Source of the DNA: Myxococcales bacterium
GTDB lineage: Bacteria > Myxococcota_A > Polyangia > Polyangiales > Polyangiaceae
Direction of reading: 5' to 3'
Assembly (NCBI GenBank): GCA_025359105.1
Contig: JANYHK010000026.1
Location: 124,001 to 188,000 of the forward strand
DNA: 64,000 nucleotides
A model generated the notes under the pieces. That model worked only from the letters and a program-made list of their open reading frames with translations, ran no database searches and was not told the DNA's origin. Of this stretch, positions 45,113 to 55,231 are shown one piece after another. A program made the translations under genes and the position numbers. How positions within the stretch are numbered: the stretch's first letter is position 1; every line of letters begins with the position of its first letter.

Positions 45113-45128
45113 TGCATCGCCCGTGCCG
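45113..45128 (-). promoter_or_regulatory. Candidate sigma54 promoter (kinase at 45098), near-leaderless
   Basis: Minus-strand CGGCACGGGCGATGCA keeps GGCACG and TGCA. Predicted +1 is 45102, four bases before the ATG, the same arrangement as the kinase at 30718. Confidence 0.62.
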
Positions 45129-45168
45129 CGAATGGCCTTCGGCGAGCCGTGCGTCGCACGCGAGGAGG

Positions 45169-45576
45169 TCAGTGCTCGAGGCAGAGCTTGCCCTTGCGGC
45201 AGGCCGCGAGGCGGCTGATGGAGTCGAGGGGATTGCCGCACTTCTCGCTCTTGATGTCGGTGAGGCAGTCGGCGAGATCGGGCGAGCTGATCCCGCGGGG
45301 GCACTCCTCTGCGCGAAGATCGGCGCGCTTGTCGTGGCCCAGCTCGGTCGTGCAGGCTTCGCGGGTAGCGTAGGACTTCCCGCTGCCCACGTTGTTGCAC
45401 GCGACCTCACGATCGCATCGCGCGGCGGTGATGCGCGAAACCGCGTCTTCATTGCCCGTGATCCGCGCCGCGGTCGTGGTGATGGGCGCGTCGGGTCCCC
45501 TCACCTCGCCGCGGCCGCATGCGGCGGAGACTCCGAGGATGAGGGTGACTGCACTCAACGAGTTGATGATTCGCAT
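45169..45576 (-). CDS. Small Cys-rich lipoprotein, unknown function
   Basis: 135 residues; CGGAGG lies ten bases before the ATG. The lipoprotein signal ends ILGVSAAC. The mature domain of about 85 residues has regularly spaced Cys (AARCDREVACNNVG, REACTTELG, EECPRG, LADCLTDIKSEKCGNP, LAACRKGKLC), probably paired in disulfides. This Cys pattern is common in myxobacterial exported proteins but I cannot name a function. Its start overlaps the end of the glucan synthase gene by 22 bases, so it is co-transcribed. Confidence 0.75.
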   Translation of the reverse strand: MRIINSLSAVTLILGVSAACGRGEVRGPDAPITTTAARITGNEDAVSRITAARCDREVACNNVGSGKSYATREACTTELGHDKRADLRAEECPRGISSPDLADCLTDIKSEKCGNPLDSISRLAACRKGKLCLEH

Positions 45577-48500
45577 GGGACGTGAACCTCCGTGGTGGGG
45601 CGACCTTCGCCCGCGCCGGGCCAAGTGCAAGCAGCGGGCCGCGCGCCGAGCACGACGCGCACGACGTGCGCGCGGGCGCCGTCGGCCGGAGGCACGATCA
45701 CGTTCGATGCCAGCTTCACGCCGTCGATCGTCACGGAGACGGCGCCGTGCCCGATGTGCTCGGGGTTCTCGACGACGATGAGCAGCTTCTTCTCGCCGAT
45801 GCGCACCGTCGCCTCGAAGCCCGGCCACGACGGAGGGATGCACGGATCGATGCGGACGCCCCCGGCCACGCGGGTGATTCCGAGGATGGCCTCGACGCCG
45901 AGTCGCCACGTCCACGACGCCGCGCCGGTGTACCAGGTCCATCCGCCTCGCCCCACGTAGCCCGGCGCGTCGTACACGTCAGCGGCGAGGACGTAAGGCT
46001 CCACCCGGTAGCGCGCGACGGCTTCGTCGCCGTCGGCGTGGTGGACCGGACTGAGGAGCCGGAACACACGCTCCGCCGCCGCGCCGTCTCCGAGCTGCGC
46101 GTGGGCCCAGCCGAGCCACGCGGCCGCATGCGTGTACTGTCCACCGTTCTCGCGAACGCCGGGCGGGTAGGCCTGGATGTAGCCGGGATCGTGGTGGCCT
46201 CCTTCGAAGGGAGGCTGCAGGAGCAGGACGAGCCGCTCCTTCTCGCGCACGAGGAGCGTGTCGGCGGAGCGCATCGCCTTCCTCGAGCGCGCGGGGTCCG
46301 CTGCGCCCGAGAGGACCGACCACGACTGCGCGATCGAGTCGATGCGGCAGGTGCGCGCGCGCGACGTCCCCAGCGGCGCGCCGTCGTCGTAGAACGCGCG
46401 GACGTACCACGCGCCATCCCACGCCGACGCCTCGGCGGCCGCGCGCAGGCGCTCGGCGCGCGTGTGCCAGGCCGCGACGTCCTCGCTGCTCCGGGCGCGC
46501 TCGCACAAGAAGACGAACTTCTTCGTCACGTCGAAGAGGAACCACGCGAGCCACACGCTCTCGCCCTTGCCACCCTCCCCGACGCGGTTCATCCCGTCGT
46601 TCCAGTCGCCGCTCCCGATGAGTGGTAACCCGTGCGGCCCCGCGGTGTAGCCGCGGACGACCGCGCGCCGGCAGTGCTCGAGCAGCGTCGCGCGGCCCTC
46701 CGCAGCAGGGAACCTCGCGTAGCGATCTCCTTCATCGGGCGCGAGCGCCTGTGCGCGCAAAAACGCCACTTCCTCGGCGAGAATGCCGACGTCGCCCGTC
46801 GCCGCGACGTAGTGCGCGGTGACGAACGGGAGCCACAGGTAGTCGTCGGAGCAGCGGGTGCGCACGCCCATGTCGCCCGGGGGATGCCACCAGTGGAGGA
46901 CGTCGCCCTCCTCGAACTGGTGCGCCGCGCACACGAGGATATGCGCCCGAGCGAGCCCCGGCGCGCTGTGCACGTATGCCATGACGTCTTGCAGCTGATC
47001 GCGGAAGCCGAACGCGCCGCTCGACTGGTAGAACGCGGCGCGCGCGAAGAAACGAGACGAGAGGCTCTGGTAGAGGAGCCACCGGTTGAGCATGAGATCC
47101 ATCGCCGGCTCCGGCGTCTTCACTTGCACGGCGCCGAGCAGATCCTCCCAGCGCTCCGTCAGGCGTTTCCACGCGGCCTCGGCGCTTCCGATCTGCTGGA
47201 AGTGGGCCGCGAGCTCGAGGGCCTGCTCCCGGCCCTGCCCCTGGCCGACGGCGAAGTGCAGCGTGATCTCCTCCCCGGCGACGAGCTCCACGTGCACCTG
47301 CAACGCCGCGCACGGATCGATCCCGGGCTCGGTCGTACCTGCGAGGCCCCAGCGCCCGAGCGCGGCCGGGCGTGCGTAGTCGCCGCTGCGCCCGAGAAAT
47401 TCCGTCCGATCGCACGTGAACCCGTGGGTCGGCCGGTCGGCGGTGACGAAGGCCACGCGGCCCGCGAACTGCGCGTCGTACGCCGAGCGGGCGAGGAGGC
47501 AGCGTGCGTCGACGTCGAGCTCGCAGAGCACGCGCGTCCGAGCGTCGACGGGCGAGGCGCCGAGCAGCCACTCGACGTAGTGCGTCGCGGTCAACCGCCG
47601 CGGGCGGTCCTGTACGTTACGGAGGCGCAGCCGCAGGAGCTTCACCGGCTGATCCGGAGACACGAACACCGTGAGCTCTTGCACCAGGCCGTGGCTCGTC
47701 TGCTCGTAGGTCGTGTACCCCGCGCCGTGGCGAACGCGGACCGCCGCGGAGAGTCCCGCCGGTAGCGGCGTCGGCGTCCACACCTCGACGGTCTCCTCGT
47801 CACGGAGGTACACCGCTTCGGACGGGGTGTCCGTCACCGGATCGTTGCGCCACGGCGTGAGCCGGTTCTCACCCGCGTTGACCGACCACGTCGCGCCGAG
47901 TGACGACTCGCTCACCATGCAACCGAGCTCGTCGTTGGCGAGGACGTTGGACCACGGCGCCGGCGTACTGGCCGCACCGTTCGTCAGGATCACGTACTCG
48001 CGCCCGTCGTCGGAGAAGCCGCCGAGCGCATGGCCGAACGCGAGTCGCGGCGCGATCGGCGTCGGCGTCGCGCCCGCAGGAGGCTCCGGATCGGGCGGGC
48101 GCGTGGGTGTGAGAACAGGGAGCGGCGGCGGGAGCGCGGGCAGGCGCGTCCACTGCTCCGCGAGCGGTCCGCGCTCCACGTCGAGCACCACCTGCGCTGC
48201 CGCCTCGATGCGGCGATCTTCGTCGTGACCGAGCTGGTCGGTCGCCAGCACGAACAGCCCGCCCCGCTGGTGCAGCCAGCCCGCGGCGCCTTCGCGAATG
48301 AGGAAGTTGCGGACGCTCCCCGACACCTCCGACTGGTAGCCCGACGCCGAGCGCGCCAGGAAGACGACCTCGATCGCGATCCCGCAAGCGCGCAGGTACC
48401 GGTAGGCCGCCAGCACCTCGGCGAGGAGGGCGTTGGTCTCGGGGTCGTGCACGCGGACGACGAGGATGGGGTCGTCTCCCGAAATTCCGTGGCCCCAGAG

Positions 48501-51500
48501 CTGCGACTGCGACGGGCTGAAGCTCCGCCGCGTCTCGCCGCTCGCGCCGATGAAGGGCAGCGGAAAGAGGAGGCGCGAGACGAGGCGCGCGACGGCAGGG
48601 AAGAGCTCGGGGGTGACGCCGGCCGCGTGCAGGCGTCGTGCGCACGCGCGCTCGGCGTCGCGGATCGCCCAGCGTACGGCGTGCAGCGTCCCGAACCGGC
48701 GCGCAGCCTCGAGCGCGGCGGCACGCGCCGGAGCGACCGCCGTCACGAAAGCGACCTCGACAGTCGCTCCCGGCGCGAGCGTGACGTCGAGCGCGAGGCT
48801 CACGGCAGGGTCGAGCGGAGCCCTTCGCCCGGCGGCGTGCGGCTCACCGCGGCCCATCGCCGGCGCGCGCGCGTCGCCCCTGCGCCCGACGAACGCCGCG
48901 CGGTCGGTGCCAGCGCCGGCCCACGCGACGTCGTCGCCCTCCCATACGGCGCGGTGCACGAGCGACGCCACCACGTCGGCGGGCGCCTTGGGCCGCCGAT
49001 CGCACGCCACCCCGTGGAGCTCGGGGAGCTCCTCGCATTCCACGAACAAACGCGAGAACGCCGGGTGCCGCGCGGCGCCTGCCGCGTCCTCGAGGACCGG
49101 CTCAAGGTAGCTCGTCAAGGTGAGCGTGCGGGCGCGATCGCCTTCGTTTCGCAGCGTGACGTGACGCACCTCCACGTCGTGCAGCTGACTCACCGCGATC
49201 TCGGTGCGCGTCGAGATGCCGAGATACCGGTCGCTGATCTCGACCTTGTGCGGCGCGAACGAGACGCGATCGGTAGCCAGCCGCGCGCGCGTCGGCGCGG
49301 GCGTCGCCGACCACAGCGCGCCGGTCTCCTTGTCCCGCACGTAAATCCAGGTCCCGGCTGTGTCGCGCGTGCCGTCGCGGCAGGGCGGCGTGACGGCAAG
49401 ATCGTCGAAGCGCGTCGCGCCTCCGCCGGGATCGGTCACCAGCGTCGTGAGCCGGCCGTTGGTGAGGAGCGCCATGTCCAGCGTCGCTTGACCGAGCTCC
49501 GGCGACCACGCGGGATAGCTCGGGAGCGCGAGCGCCGGAGGCTCCGCGCCGTCCCCCCGTGGCGCGGCGGGTGGCTCGGCCACGTCCACCGGCGGCAGGC
49601 GCTCGTTGAGCAGAAGCTCACCGGTGTGGACGAGCGGGCTCTCGTGGAAGCGCTCGACCATGACCTGATCGTGGAGCGCGTTGTTCAGCGACACCAGGAT
49701 CATCCCCTGGTGGTGCGCCATGTGCGACCGGACGACCTTGAACCCCGGCGACCCGTCTGCCTCGGGCGCGATGCCCACCGTCGCCGGCGAGCGAAAGTCG
49801 ACCGCCTCGTACAGGCCGTGGGTCCCCATCGCGCCCATCCGCACGAGCGTGGCGAGGTTCCGCATCACGTCGCGCGGACGGAGGCCGACCGCGAGGATCG
49901 AAGCGTACGGCGCGACGACGAGATCGTCCTCGAGCCCGCGCTTGATCCCGAGCCCCGGCACGCCGAACGACCGGTACTGGTAGGTGCCCTGCGCGTCGAG
50001 CTGAGCGAAGCCCGACTCGGAGATGCCCCAAGGGGTGCCGCACTGCCGGCCGTAGTCGATCTGCGCCTCCACCGCGCGCTCGGTGCTCTGCGCGAGGAGC
50101 GTGTGCTCCTGGCTGCGCATGAAGACGTTCGGCAAGAGGTACTCGAACATCGTCGCGCCCCACGAGAGGAGCGTCACGCCGCCGCGCACGAGCGTCACCG
50201 GGCGGCCGAGCGCGAACCAGTGGTGCAGCGGGACCTGATTCAGGACGATCGCGACGAAGCTCGCCACCCGCGCTTCGGAGGCGAATAGATCGTAGTACGA
50301 CGCGTCGAGCCGGGCCGCTGTCACGTTGTACCCGATGTGGAAGAGGCGGCGCCTCGCGTCGTAGAGGAACCGAAAGTCCATCGCGTGCGTCTCGGCGAGC
50401 GCGCGAGCGGCAACGGCGCGAAGCTCGTCGCGGCAACTGTGCGCCGCCTCCCTCGCCGAATCGAGCGCCGCGATCGCCTCCGTGAAGGCCCTGCGATGCG
50501 CCTGGATGGGACGCGTCTCCTCGAGGACGAGCGCGTCACGGACGGCGCTGGCGACGTCGATGATGCCGTCGAGCGACAGAGTCCGCGCGTCCAGCCGGCT
50601 CACGATCGCCGCCTCCCGGCCCGCGGTCGCGTCCCGTGCGGCGTCGAGCCACGGGAGGAACGTGTCCACGTCGCGGTGCATCGCCTGCAGCTGCCGGCGC
50701 AGGCGATCCAGCCACGTACGCAGCTCGCGGAGCACCGAGACGGACGCGCGATCGAGCGCCGCGCTCCCGTCCAGCAGGGCGACGATTTCCTTCTCGATCG
50801 CCGGCAGCCGCGCGCTCTCGAGCGCGAGCAGCGCCGAGCGCATCCCTTCCGGTCCGCGGCTCGCGAGGTCGACGGTCTCCGAGAACGCGGCGATCACGGG
50901 CGCCAGCGCCGCCTGACCGCCGGGCAGAGAACGGGCGACCTCCTCGAGTAGCGCGAGGGTGTCCATCAGGCCCTGCCATCGGCGCGCGCCGAGCAGGGGC
51001 ATCCGCGACGCGTCCTTGCACCCACCCGCCAGCGCGATGAGCGACGCGGCGAGGTTGCCGCTGTCGACCGTCGACACGTACCGCGGCAGAAGCGGCTCGA
51101 GATCGGTGGTGCCGTACCAGTTGAGCCAGTGCCCACCGTACCGCTCGAGGCGCATGAGCGAATCGAACGATTGCCGCAAGAGCAGGCACAGCTCGGTCGG
51201 TCCGATGTACCCGAAGTCGTGCGCGGAGAGCTCGGCGATCAACAGCAACCCGATGTTCGTCGGCGACGTGCGGTGCGCGACGGCCCCCCGCGGCTCTTCC
51301 TGGAAGTTGTCGGGGGGTAGCCACTGGTCGCCGGGACCGACGAACGACTCGAAGAAGAGCCAGGTGCGCCGCGCCAGCCGGCGAAGCACGGCGCGATCCT
51401 CGGCGCGGAGCGGCGCGGGCGGCTTCGTCGGCGCGCTCGCGCGGCGGAGCAGCTCGGGCGCGAGGAGCCACAACGCGAGGAGCGGCGCCGAGATCGCGAG

Positions 51501-54080
51501 CACGGCGGGCCGCGCGACGAGCAGGGCGACGCCGAGCGACAGAACCAGCGCGATCGACGCGCGCATGTCCTTGTAGAAGAGCAACCTGTCCGAGCCGGAC
51601 CGGAGGCTCCGGGCGGTGTGCGCCGCCGACACCCACTCGAGCAGCCGCTTGCGCGAGCGGAGGCGCGAGAGGACGCGGGCGATCGCGTCGATCGCCATGT
51701 ACGCGTCGTGCGGGAGAGCGAGCAACCCCACCGCGAACCGCCCGAGCGGCTCCCGCCACGCGGCCCGCCGCAGCGACAAGAGCGTGAGGAGCAGCGGCAA
51801 GAGGAGCGGCAGGAACGCGAGCGGAGCCGCAGGCACGGGAAGCGTAAAAAGCAGGGCGACGACGAGCGCGAGCAAGGTCGGCGCGAGGAGGCTCCGGCGG
51901 AGGTTGTCGAAGATCTTCCAGCGATCGATCGCGCCGAGGCTGTTCGGGACGCGCTCGTGGGGGTTGCGTCCGGGGACCCTCGAAGCGAGCCACGGGAGCA
52001 GCTGCCAGTCGCCGCGAATCCACCGGTGCGCGCGTCGCGCGTACGCCAGGTAGTGGTGCGGGTACTCCTCGAAGAGCACGATGTCGGTCGCGAGACCGGC
52101 GCGCCCGCAGGAGCCCTCGAACAGATCGTGGCTCGCGAGCGCGCCCTCGGGGACGCGCCCGTCGAGGCTCTTCATGAATGCGTCGACGTCGTAGATCCCC
52201 TTGCCGACGTAGATGCCGGCGCCGAAGAGGTCCTGGTACACGTCGGAGACCGCGCGCGTGTAGATGTCGATGGCGGTGTCTCCCGCACGCATCCGGCTGA
52301 ACCACGTGCTCGGGCCGCCGAGGGGTGAGGTCTCGACCCGCGGCTGCACGACCGTGTAGCCGGCGACGACGCGCGGGTGTCCGCCTTCCCCCGGTTTCGC
52401 CTCGAAGACCGCCTGATTCAGCGGGTGGGCCATGAGCCCAACCAGGCGGTGCGCAGCGCCGAGCGGCAGGCGGGTGTCGGCGTCGAGCGTGATGACGAAG
52501 CGAACACCGAGGAGCCCCTTCGGGTCCCCGAATCGCGCGACGAAGCTCGTCGTCGTATCGCCGCGAAGGAGCCGATTGAACTCCTCGAGCTTCCCGCGCT
52601 TGCGCTCCCACGCCATGAAGCGCCCCTCGGCGGGGTTGTGGCGCGACTCGCGGTAGAGGAGGTGAAACGGCCCCGGTCCCCCGGGCTCGTGTGCCGCGTG
52701 CGCCGCGTTCAGCGCGCCGAGGCGCTTCTCTGCGTACGCGAGGAGGGCCGCGTCGTCGGGCTTGGCCTCGCTGTCGGTGTGATCGACCAGCAAGGCAAAT
52801 GCCAGCGACGGATCGGGGTGGGAGAGGTAGTGCACCTCGAGCTGACGCAGGAGCTCGTCGACATCGCGCGGCTCGGCGACGAGCGCGGGTACGACGACGG
52901 CGGTGCGAAACTCCGGCGGAATGCCGCGCGAGAAGTCGAGCTTGGGGAGCGTCCGGGGAGTGAGGAGCGTGGTCAGCAGCGAATGGACCATCGCGATCGC
53001 CACCGACGACAGCGGGACGAGCGCGATCGCGACGACGACGAGCGCGTGGGCGGGTACGAGCGCCAGCGCCGCGAGGGCGAAGGCGAAGGCCAGGAGCGCC
53101 GTGACGGTCAGGACGGCGCCCAGGTACGTCGCCGTCGGGTGGGCCTCGAGCACGCGGCGGGCGCGCTGGCCGACCGCGCGCGGGCGGTGGCCGAAGCGCG
53201 CCTCGAGCTCGTCCCGCGCGGGACCGATCAGGTACGCGCCGACGTGCCCCCGGCGCGGATCGGAGGGATGCTTCTCCGCCAGTGCGATCGCTGCTCGCGC
53301 GACCTCTGCCTCCGGCACGTCCGCGTCCCACGCGAGCCGCTCGACGGCCTTGCGACATGCATCGCGCGTCTCGAAGTCCGAGCGCGAATGGACCTCCGCG
53401 GGCTCTGCGAGAAGGATCTTCTCGACGAGGCTCGACGAGGCGAAGAACTGCCTCCAGTCGATCTCGGCGAGGAGGCGAAGCCCGCGGATGCAGCGCTCGA
53501 CGCCGAGCGCCGGCTCGAGGACGACGTCACACCACGCCTCGCGCGCGGCCCCGGTCAGGAGCAGCGTGTCGAGCGTCTGAACGAGCGCCTCCAGGACGGC
53601 CAGGCGCAGGAGCGTCGGCAGCGCCCAGAGCTCGGCGACGGTGAGCGGCGAGTGCTCCTGGTAAGCCGCGACGAACGCCGACAGCGTCGGCTCGTCGAGC
53701 TCGAGGCTGGTCGCCTGCACGAGGCCGCGCGCGATGTAGAGGACGCGCGGCAGCGAACCGTCTCCGGCGTGCGGCAAGTGGCGACGAAAGCCCGAAGGGA
53801 GCTCGCGCCGCACTTGCCGCAGCGCGCGCTCGCACAGGTAGTGGTTGTCGAGTAGCCACTCGCCGGCCTTCTGGAAGGCGGTGTCGTCCGGACGCGGCAC
53901 CCGGAAGGCTTGGACGGCGCGCGCGATCGCGCTTTCGAGCGCGGGCTCGTTGGCCAGGCGCGGCGTCAAGAGCGGCGCGCGCTTGAGCGGATGATGCGTC
54001 CGGGCGAGCTCGGCAGCCAGGCTCGCGAGTGCCTCGCGGGTGACGGAGGGGATGGCTCCCTTCTGCGTCGTCGCCGTCAA
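45555..54080 (-). CDS. Cyclic beta-1,2-glucan synthase (NdvB/Cgs-like)
   Basis: About 2841 residues, normal for this giant inner-membrane enzyme, which starts, elongates and cyclises osmoregulatory glucans from UDP-glucose. Several membrane segments flank a GT84 domain (FVITLDADTRLPLGAAHRL, YQDLFGAGIYVGKGIYDVDA, HRWIRGDWQLLPWL). A glycoamylase-like domain follows (FRFLYDARRRLFHIGYNVTA, GTPWGISESGFAQLD). The C-terminal GH94 phosphorylase domains control chain length (TRCSDDYLWLPFVTAHYV, LPLIGSGDWNDGMNRVGEGG with the catalytic Asp). The start is uncertain: I choose a TTG overlapping the USP stop (TTGA); no ATG or GTG with a ribosome site is near. Confidence 0.92.
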   Translation of the reverse strand: MTATTQKGAIPSVTREALASLAAELARTHHPLKRAPLLTPRLANEPALESAIARAVQAFRVPRPDDTAFQKAGEWLLDNHYLCERALRQVRRELPSGFRRHLPHAGDGSLPRVLYIARGLVQATSLELDEPTLSAFVAAYQEHSPLTVAELWALPTLLRLAVLEALVQTLDTLLLTGAAREAWCDVVLEPALGVERCIRGLRLLAEIDWRQFFASSSLVEKILLAEPAEVHSRSDFETRDACRKAVERLAWDADVPEAEVARAAIALAEKHPSDPRRGHVGAYLIGPARDELEARFGHRPRAVGQRARRVLEAHPTATYLGAVLTVTALLAFAFALAALALVPAHALVVVAIALVPLSSVAIAMVHSLLTTLLTPRTLPKLDFSRGIPPEFRTAVVVPALVAEPRDVDELLRQLEVHYLSHPDPSLAFALLVDHTDSEAKPDDAALLAYAEKRLGALNAAHAAHEPGGPGPFHLLYRESRHNPAEGRFMAWERKRGKLEEFNRLLRGDTTTSFVARFGDPKGLLGVRFVITLDADTRLPLGAAHRLVGLMAHPLNQAVFEAKPGEGGHPRVVAGYTVVQPRVETSPLGGPSTWFSRMRAGDTAIDIYTRAVSDVYQDLFGAGIYVGKGIYDVDAFMKSLDGRVPEGALASHDLFEGSCGRAGLATDIVLFEEYPHHYLAYARRAHRWIRGDWQLLPWLASRVPGRNPHERVPNSLGAIDRWKIFDNLRRSLLAPTLLALVVALLFTLPVPAAPLAFLPLLLPLLLTLLSLRRAAWREPLGRFAVGLLALPHDAYMAIDAIARVLSRLRSRKRLLEWVSAAHTARSLRSGSDRLLFYKDMRASIALVLSLGVALLVARPAVLAISAPLLALWLLAPELLRRASAPTKPPAPLRAEDRAVLRRLARRTWLFFESFVGPGDQWLPPDNFQEEPRGAVAHRTSPTNIGLLLIAELSAHDFGYIGPTELCLLLRQSFDSLMRLERYGGHWLNWYGTTDLEPLLPRYVSTVDSGNLAASLIALAGGCKDASRMPLLGARRWQGLMDTLALLEEVARSLPGGQAALAPVIAAFSETVDLASRGPEGMRSALLALESARLPAIEKEIVALLDGSAALDRASVSVLRELRTWLDRLRRQLQAMHRDVDTFLPWLDAARDATAGREAAIVSRLDARTLSLDGIIDVASAVRDALVLEETRPIQAHRRAFTEAIAALDSAREAAHSCRDELRAVAARALAETHAMDFRFLYDARRRLFHIGYNVTAARLDASYYDLFASEARVASFVAIVLNQVPLHHWFALGRPVTLVRGGVTLLSWGATMFEYLLPNVFMRSQEHTLLAQSTERAVEAQIDYGRQCGTPWGISESGFAQLDAQGTYQYRSFGVPGLGIKRGLEDDLVVAPYASILAVGLRPRDVMRNLATLVRMGAMGTHGLYEAVDFRSPATVGIAPEADGSPGFKVVRSHMAHHQGMILVSLNNALHDQVMVERFHESPLVHTGELLLNERLPPVDVAEPPAAPRGDGAEPPALALPSYPAWSPELGQATLDMALLTNGRLTTLVTDPGGGATRFDDLAVTPPCRDGTRDTAGTWIYVRDKETGALWSATPAPTRARLATDRVSFAPHKVEISDRYLGISTRTEIAVSQLHDVEVRHVTLRNEGDRARTLTLTSYLEPVLEDAAGAARHPAFSRLFVECEELPELHGVACDRRPKAPADVVASLVHRAVWEGDDVAWAGAGTDRAAFVGRRGDARAPAMGRGEPHAAGRRAPLDPAVSLALDVTLAPGATVEVAFVTAVAPARAAALEAARRFGTLHAVRWAIRDAERACARRLHAAGVTPELFPAVARLVSRLLFPLPFIGASGETRRSFSPSQSQLWGHGISGDDPILVVRVHDPETNALLAEVLAAYRYLRACGIAIEVVFLARSASGYQSEVSGSVRNFLIREGAAGWLHQRGGLFVLATDQLGHDEDRRIEAAAQVVLDVERGPLAEQWTRLPALPPPLPVLTPTRPPDPEPPAGATPTPIAPRLAFGHALGGFSDDGREYVILTNGAASTPAPWSNVLANDELGCMVSESSLGATWSVNAGENRLTPWRNDPVTDTPSEAVYLRDEETVEVWTPTPLPAGLSAAVRVRHGAGYTTYEQTSHGLVQELTVFVSPDQPVKLLRLRLRNVQDRPRRLTATHYVEWLLGASPVDARTRVLCELDVDARCLLARSAYDAQFAGRVAFVTADRPTHGFTCDRTEFLGRSGDYARPAALGRWGLAGTTEPGIDPCAALQVHVELVAGEEITLHFAVGQGQGREQALELAAHFQQIGSAEAAWKRLTERWEDLLGAVQVKTPEPAMDLMLNRWLLYQSLSSRFFARAAFYQSSGAFGFRDQLQDVMAYVHSAPGLARAHILVCAAHQFEEGDVLHWWHPPGDMGVRTRCSDDYLWLPFVTAHYVAATGDVGILAEEVAFLRAQALAPDEGDRYARFPAAEGRATLLEHCRRAVVRGYTAGPHGLPLIGSGDWNDGMNRVGEGGKGESVWLAWFLFDVTKKFVFLCERARSSEDVAAWHTRAERLRAAAEASAWDGAWYVRAFYDDGAPLGTSRARTCRIDSIAQSWSVLSGAADPARSRKAMRSADTLLVREKERLVLLLQPPFEGGHHDPGYIQAYPPGVRENGGQYTHAAAWLGWAHAQLGDGAAAERVFRLLSPVHHADGDEAVARYRVEPYVLAADVYDAPGYVGRGGWTWYTGAASWTWRLGVEAILGITRVAGGVRIDPCIPPSWPGFEATVRIGEKKLLIVVENPEHIGHGAVSVTIDGVKLASNVIVPPADGARAHVVRVVLGARPAACTWPGAGEGRPTTEVHVPCESSTR

Positions 54081-55177
54081 CGCGCCTCCGGCCGACTCGA
54101 GAGCGATGACCGCGGGGCGGCGTCGCGGCCGGCGCTCGCGGGCGGCCGGTCGGAGCGCGTGCGATCGGCCTTCCTCAGGTCCTGGACGACGAGCACGGGC
54201 AGCGTGGCATGCGCCAGCGCGTGGGAGGTGACGCTCCCGAAGGGATGATCGCCGTTGCACGTGTTCCCGTGCGCCGACAGGACGATGAGATCGGCCTTCT
54301 CGTCGCGCGCCACGTCGAGCAGCGCTTCGCGCGTATCGGCGCGACGGAGGACGCGCACCTGCACTCGGAGCAGGTCGCCCAGGATCCGCTCGCGAACGCC
54401 CGCGAGATACGCCTCCGCCGCCGTCTGGAGGCGCGCCGCGAGCTCACCCGCGAGACGGAGATTGTCCGCGTCGGCGAGCACACCCGACGGACGTGGCTCG
54501 CTCACGACGTGCAAGAGAACGACCGCCGCGCCCTGCGCGGCCGCGGTCTCGATGACGAGCGGGAGGACGCTCTCCGCGCGCTGTGAGCCGTCGAGCGGTA
54601 CGAGGATGCGCGTCGGCGGCACCACCGGCGGCGGCGGATCGCTCGGCAGGACGAGGACGGAGCCCGATGCGTTCATCAGCACGCGCTGCGCGGTCGCGCC
54701 GAGGTTCCATTCGGTCTTGCCGCCCTCTCCACGTCGCGCCAGCACGGTCAGATCCGTCTGCAGCTCCCGCTCGAGCGACAGGACCCGCTCCGCCGGCTGA
54801 CCCTGGGCGAGCTCCGCACGAACCATCTCCGGCGCCAGGCCGCCCGCTTCGACGCTCTCACGCATGCGGGCGAGGTACTGCTCGGCCTCACGACGCGAGA
54901 TCTCCCATCCGAGCACGTCGAGCGTCGCCGGGTCGGCGGCCGCCTGCCAGGGCAGGACGTGGAGGATCGTGAGCTCGGCGTGAAGCGCACGCGCCATGAA
55001 ACCCGCGTACGGTACGCAGACCTCCGCGCGCGGCGAGCGGTCGAGGCACACCATCACGCGCCGCCTCGGTTGGGTCGTTGTGGTTGCGGACGTCGGCGGC
55101 GGCGTCGCATATTCTGTGCGGTGTGGCGCATTTGCGCCCCACGGCGTGGGGCTCGCGCCCATCTTGTCTTGGTTCAT
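54077..55177 (-). CDS. Tandem universal stress protein
   Basis: 366 residues with two Usp domains. The first starts RRRVMVCLDRSPRAEVCV near residue 40 and carries the ATP-loop-like GATAQRVLMNASGSVLVLP. The second starts TRILVPLDGSQRAESVLPL and ends VILSAHGNTCNGDHPFGSVTSHALA. GAGGG before the ATG at 55177 supports that start, but the first 40 residues are low-complexity. A later start at 55054 would leave the palindrome at 55121 upstream of the gene. It is followed by the glucan synthase with overlapping codons, linking osmotic or envelope stress functions. Confidence 0.9.
   Translation of the reverse strand: MNQDKMGASPTPWGANAPHRTEYATPPPTSATTTTQPRRRVMVCLDRSPRAEVCVPYAGFMARALHAELTILHVLPWQAAADPATLDVLGWEISRREAEQYLARMRESVEAGGLAPEMVRAELAQGQPAERVLSLERELQTDLTVLARRGEGGKTEWNLGATAQRVLMNASGSVLVLPSDPPPPVVPPTRILVPLDGSQRAESVLPLVIETAAAQGAAVVLLHVVSEPRPSGVLADADNLRLAGELAARLQTAAEAYLAGVRERILGDLLRVQVRVLRRADTREALLDVARDEKADLIVLSAHGNTCNGDHPFGSVTSHALAHATLPVLVVQDLRKADRTRSDRPPASAGRDAAPRSSLSSRPEAR
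55121..55138. repeat. 18-base exact copy of the palindromic site at 20225
   Basis: GTGTGGCGCATTTGCGCC, including the dyad GGCGCATTTGCGCC, occurs here and at 20225-20242. It lies within the first codons of the USP gene if that gene starts at 55177, or about 70 bases upstream if it starts at 55054. Probably a regulator site. Confidence 0.55.
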
Positions 55178-55231
55178 GCTTCGGCCCTCGGTTGTCCGAG
55201 ACGTGTTCCAAGAATCGGGCCGTCCGTCGCT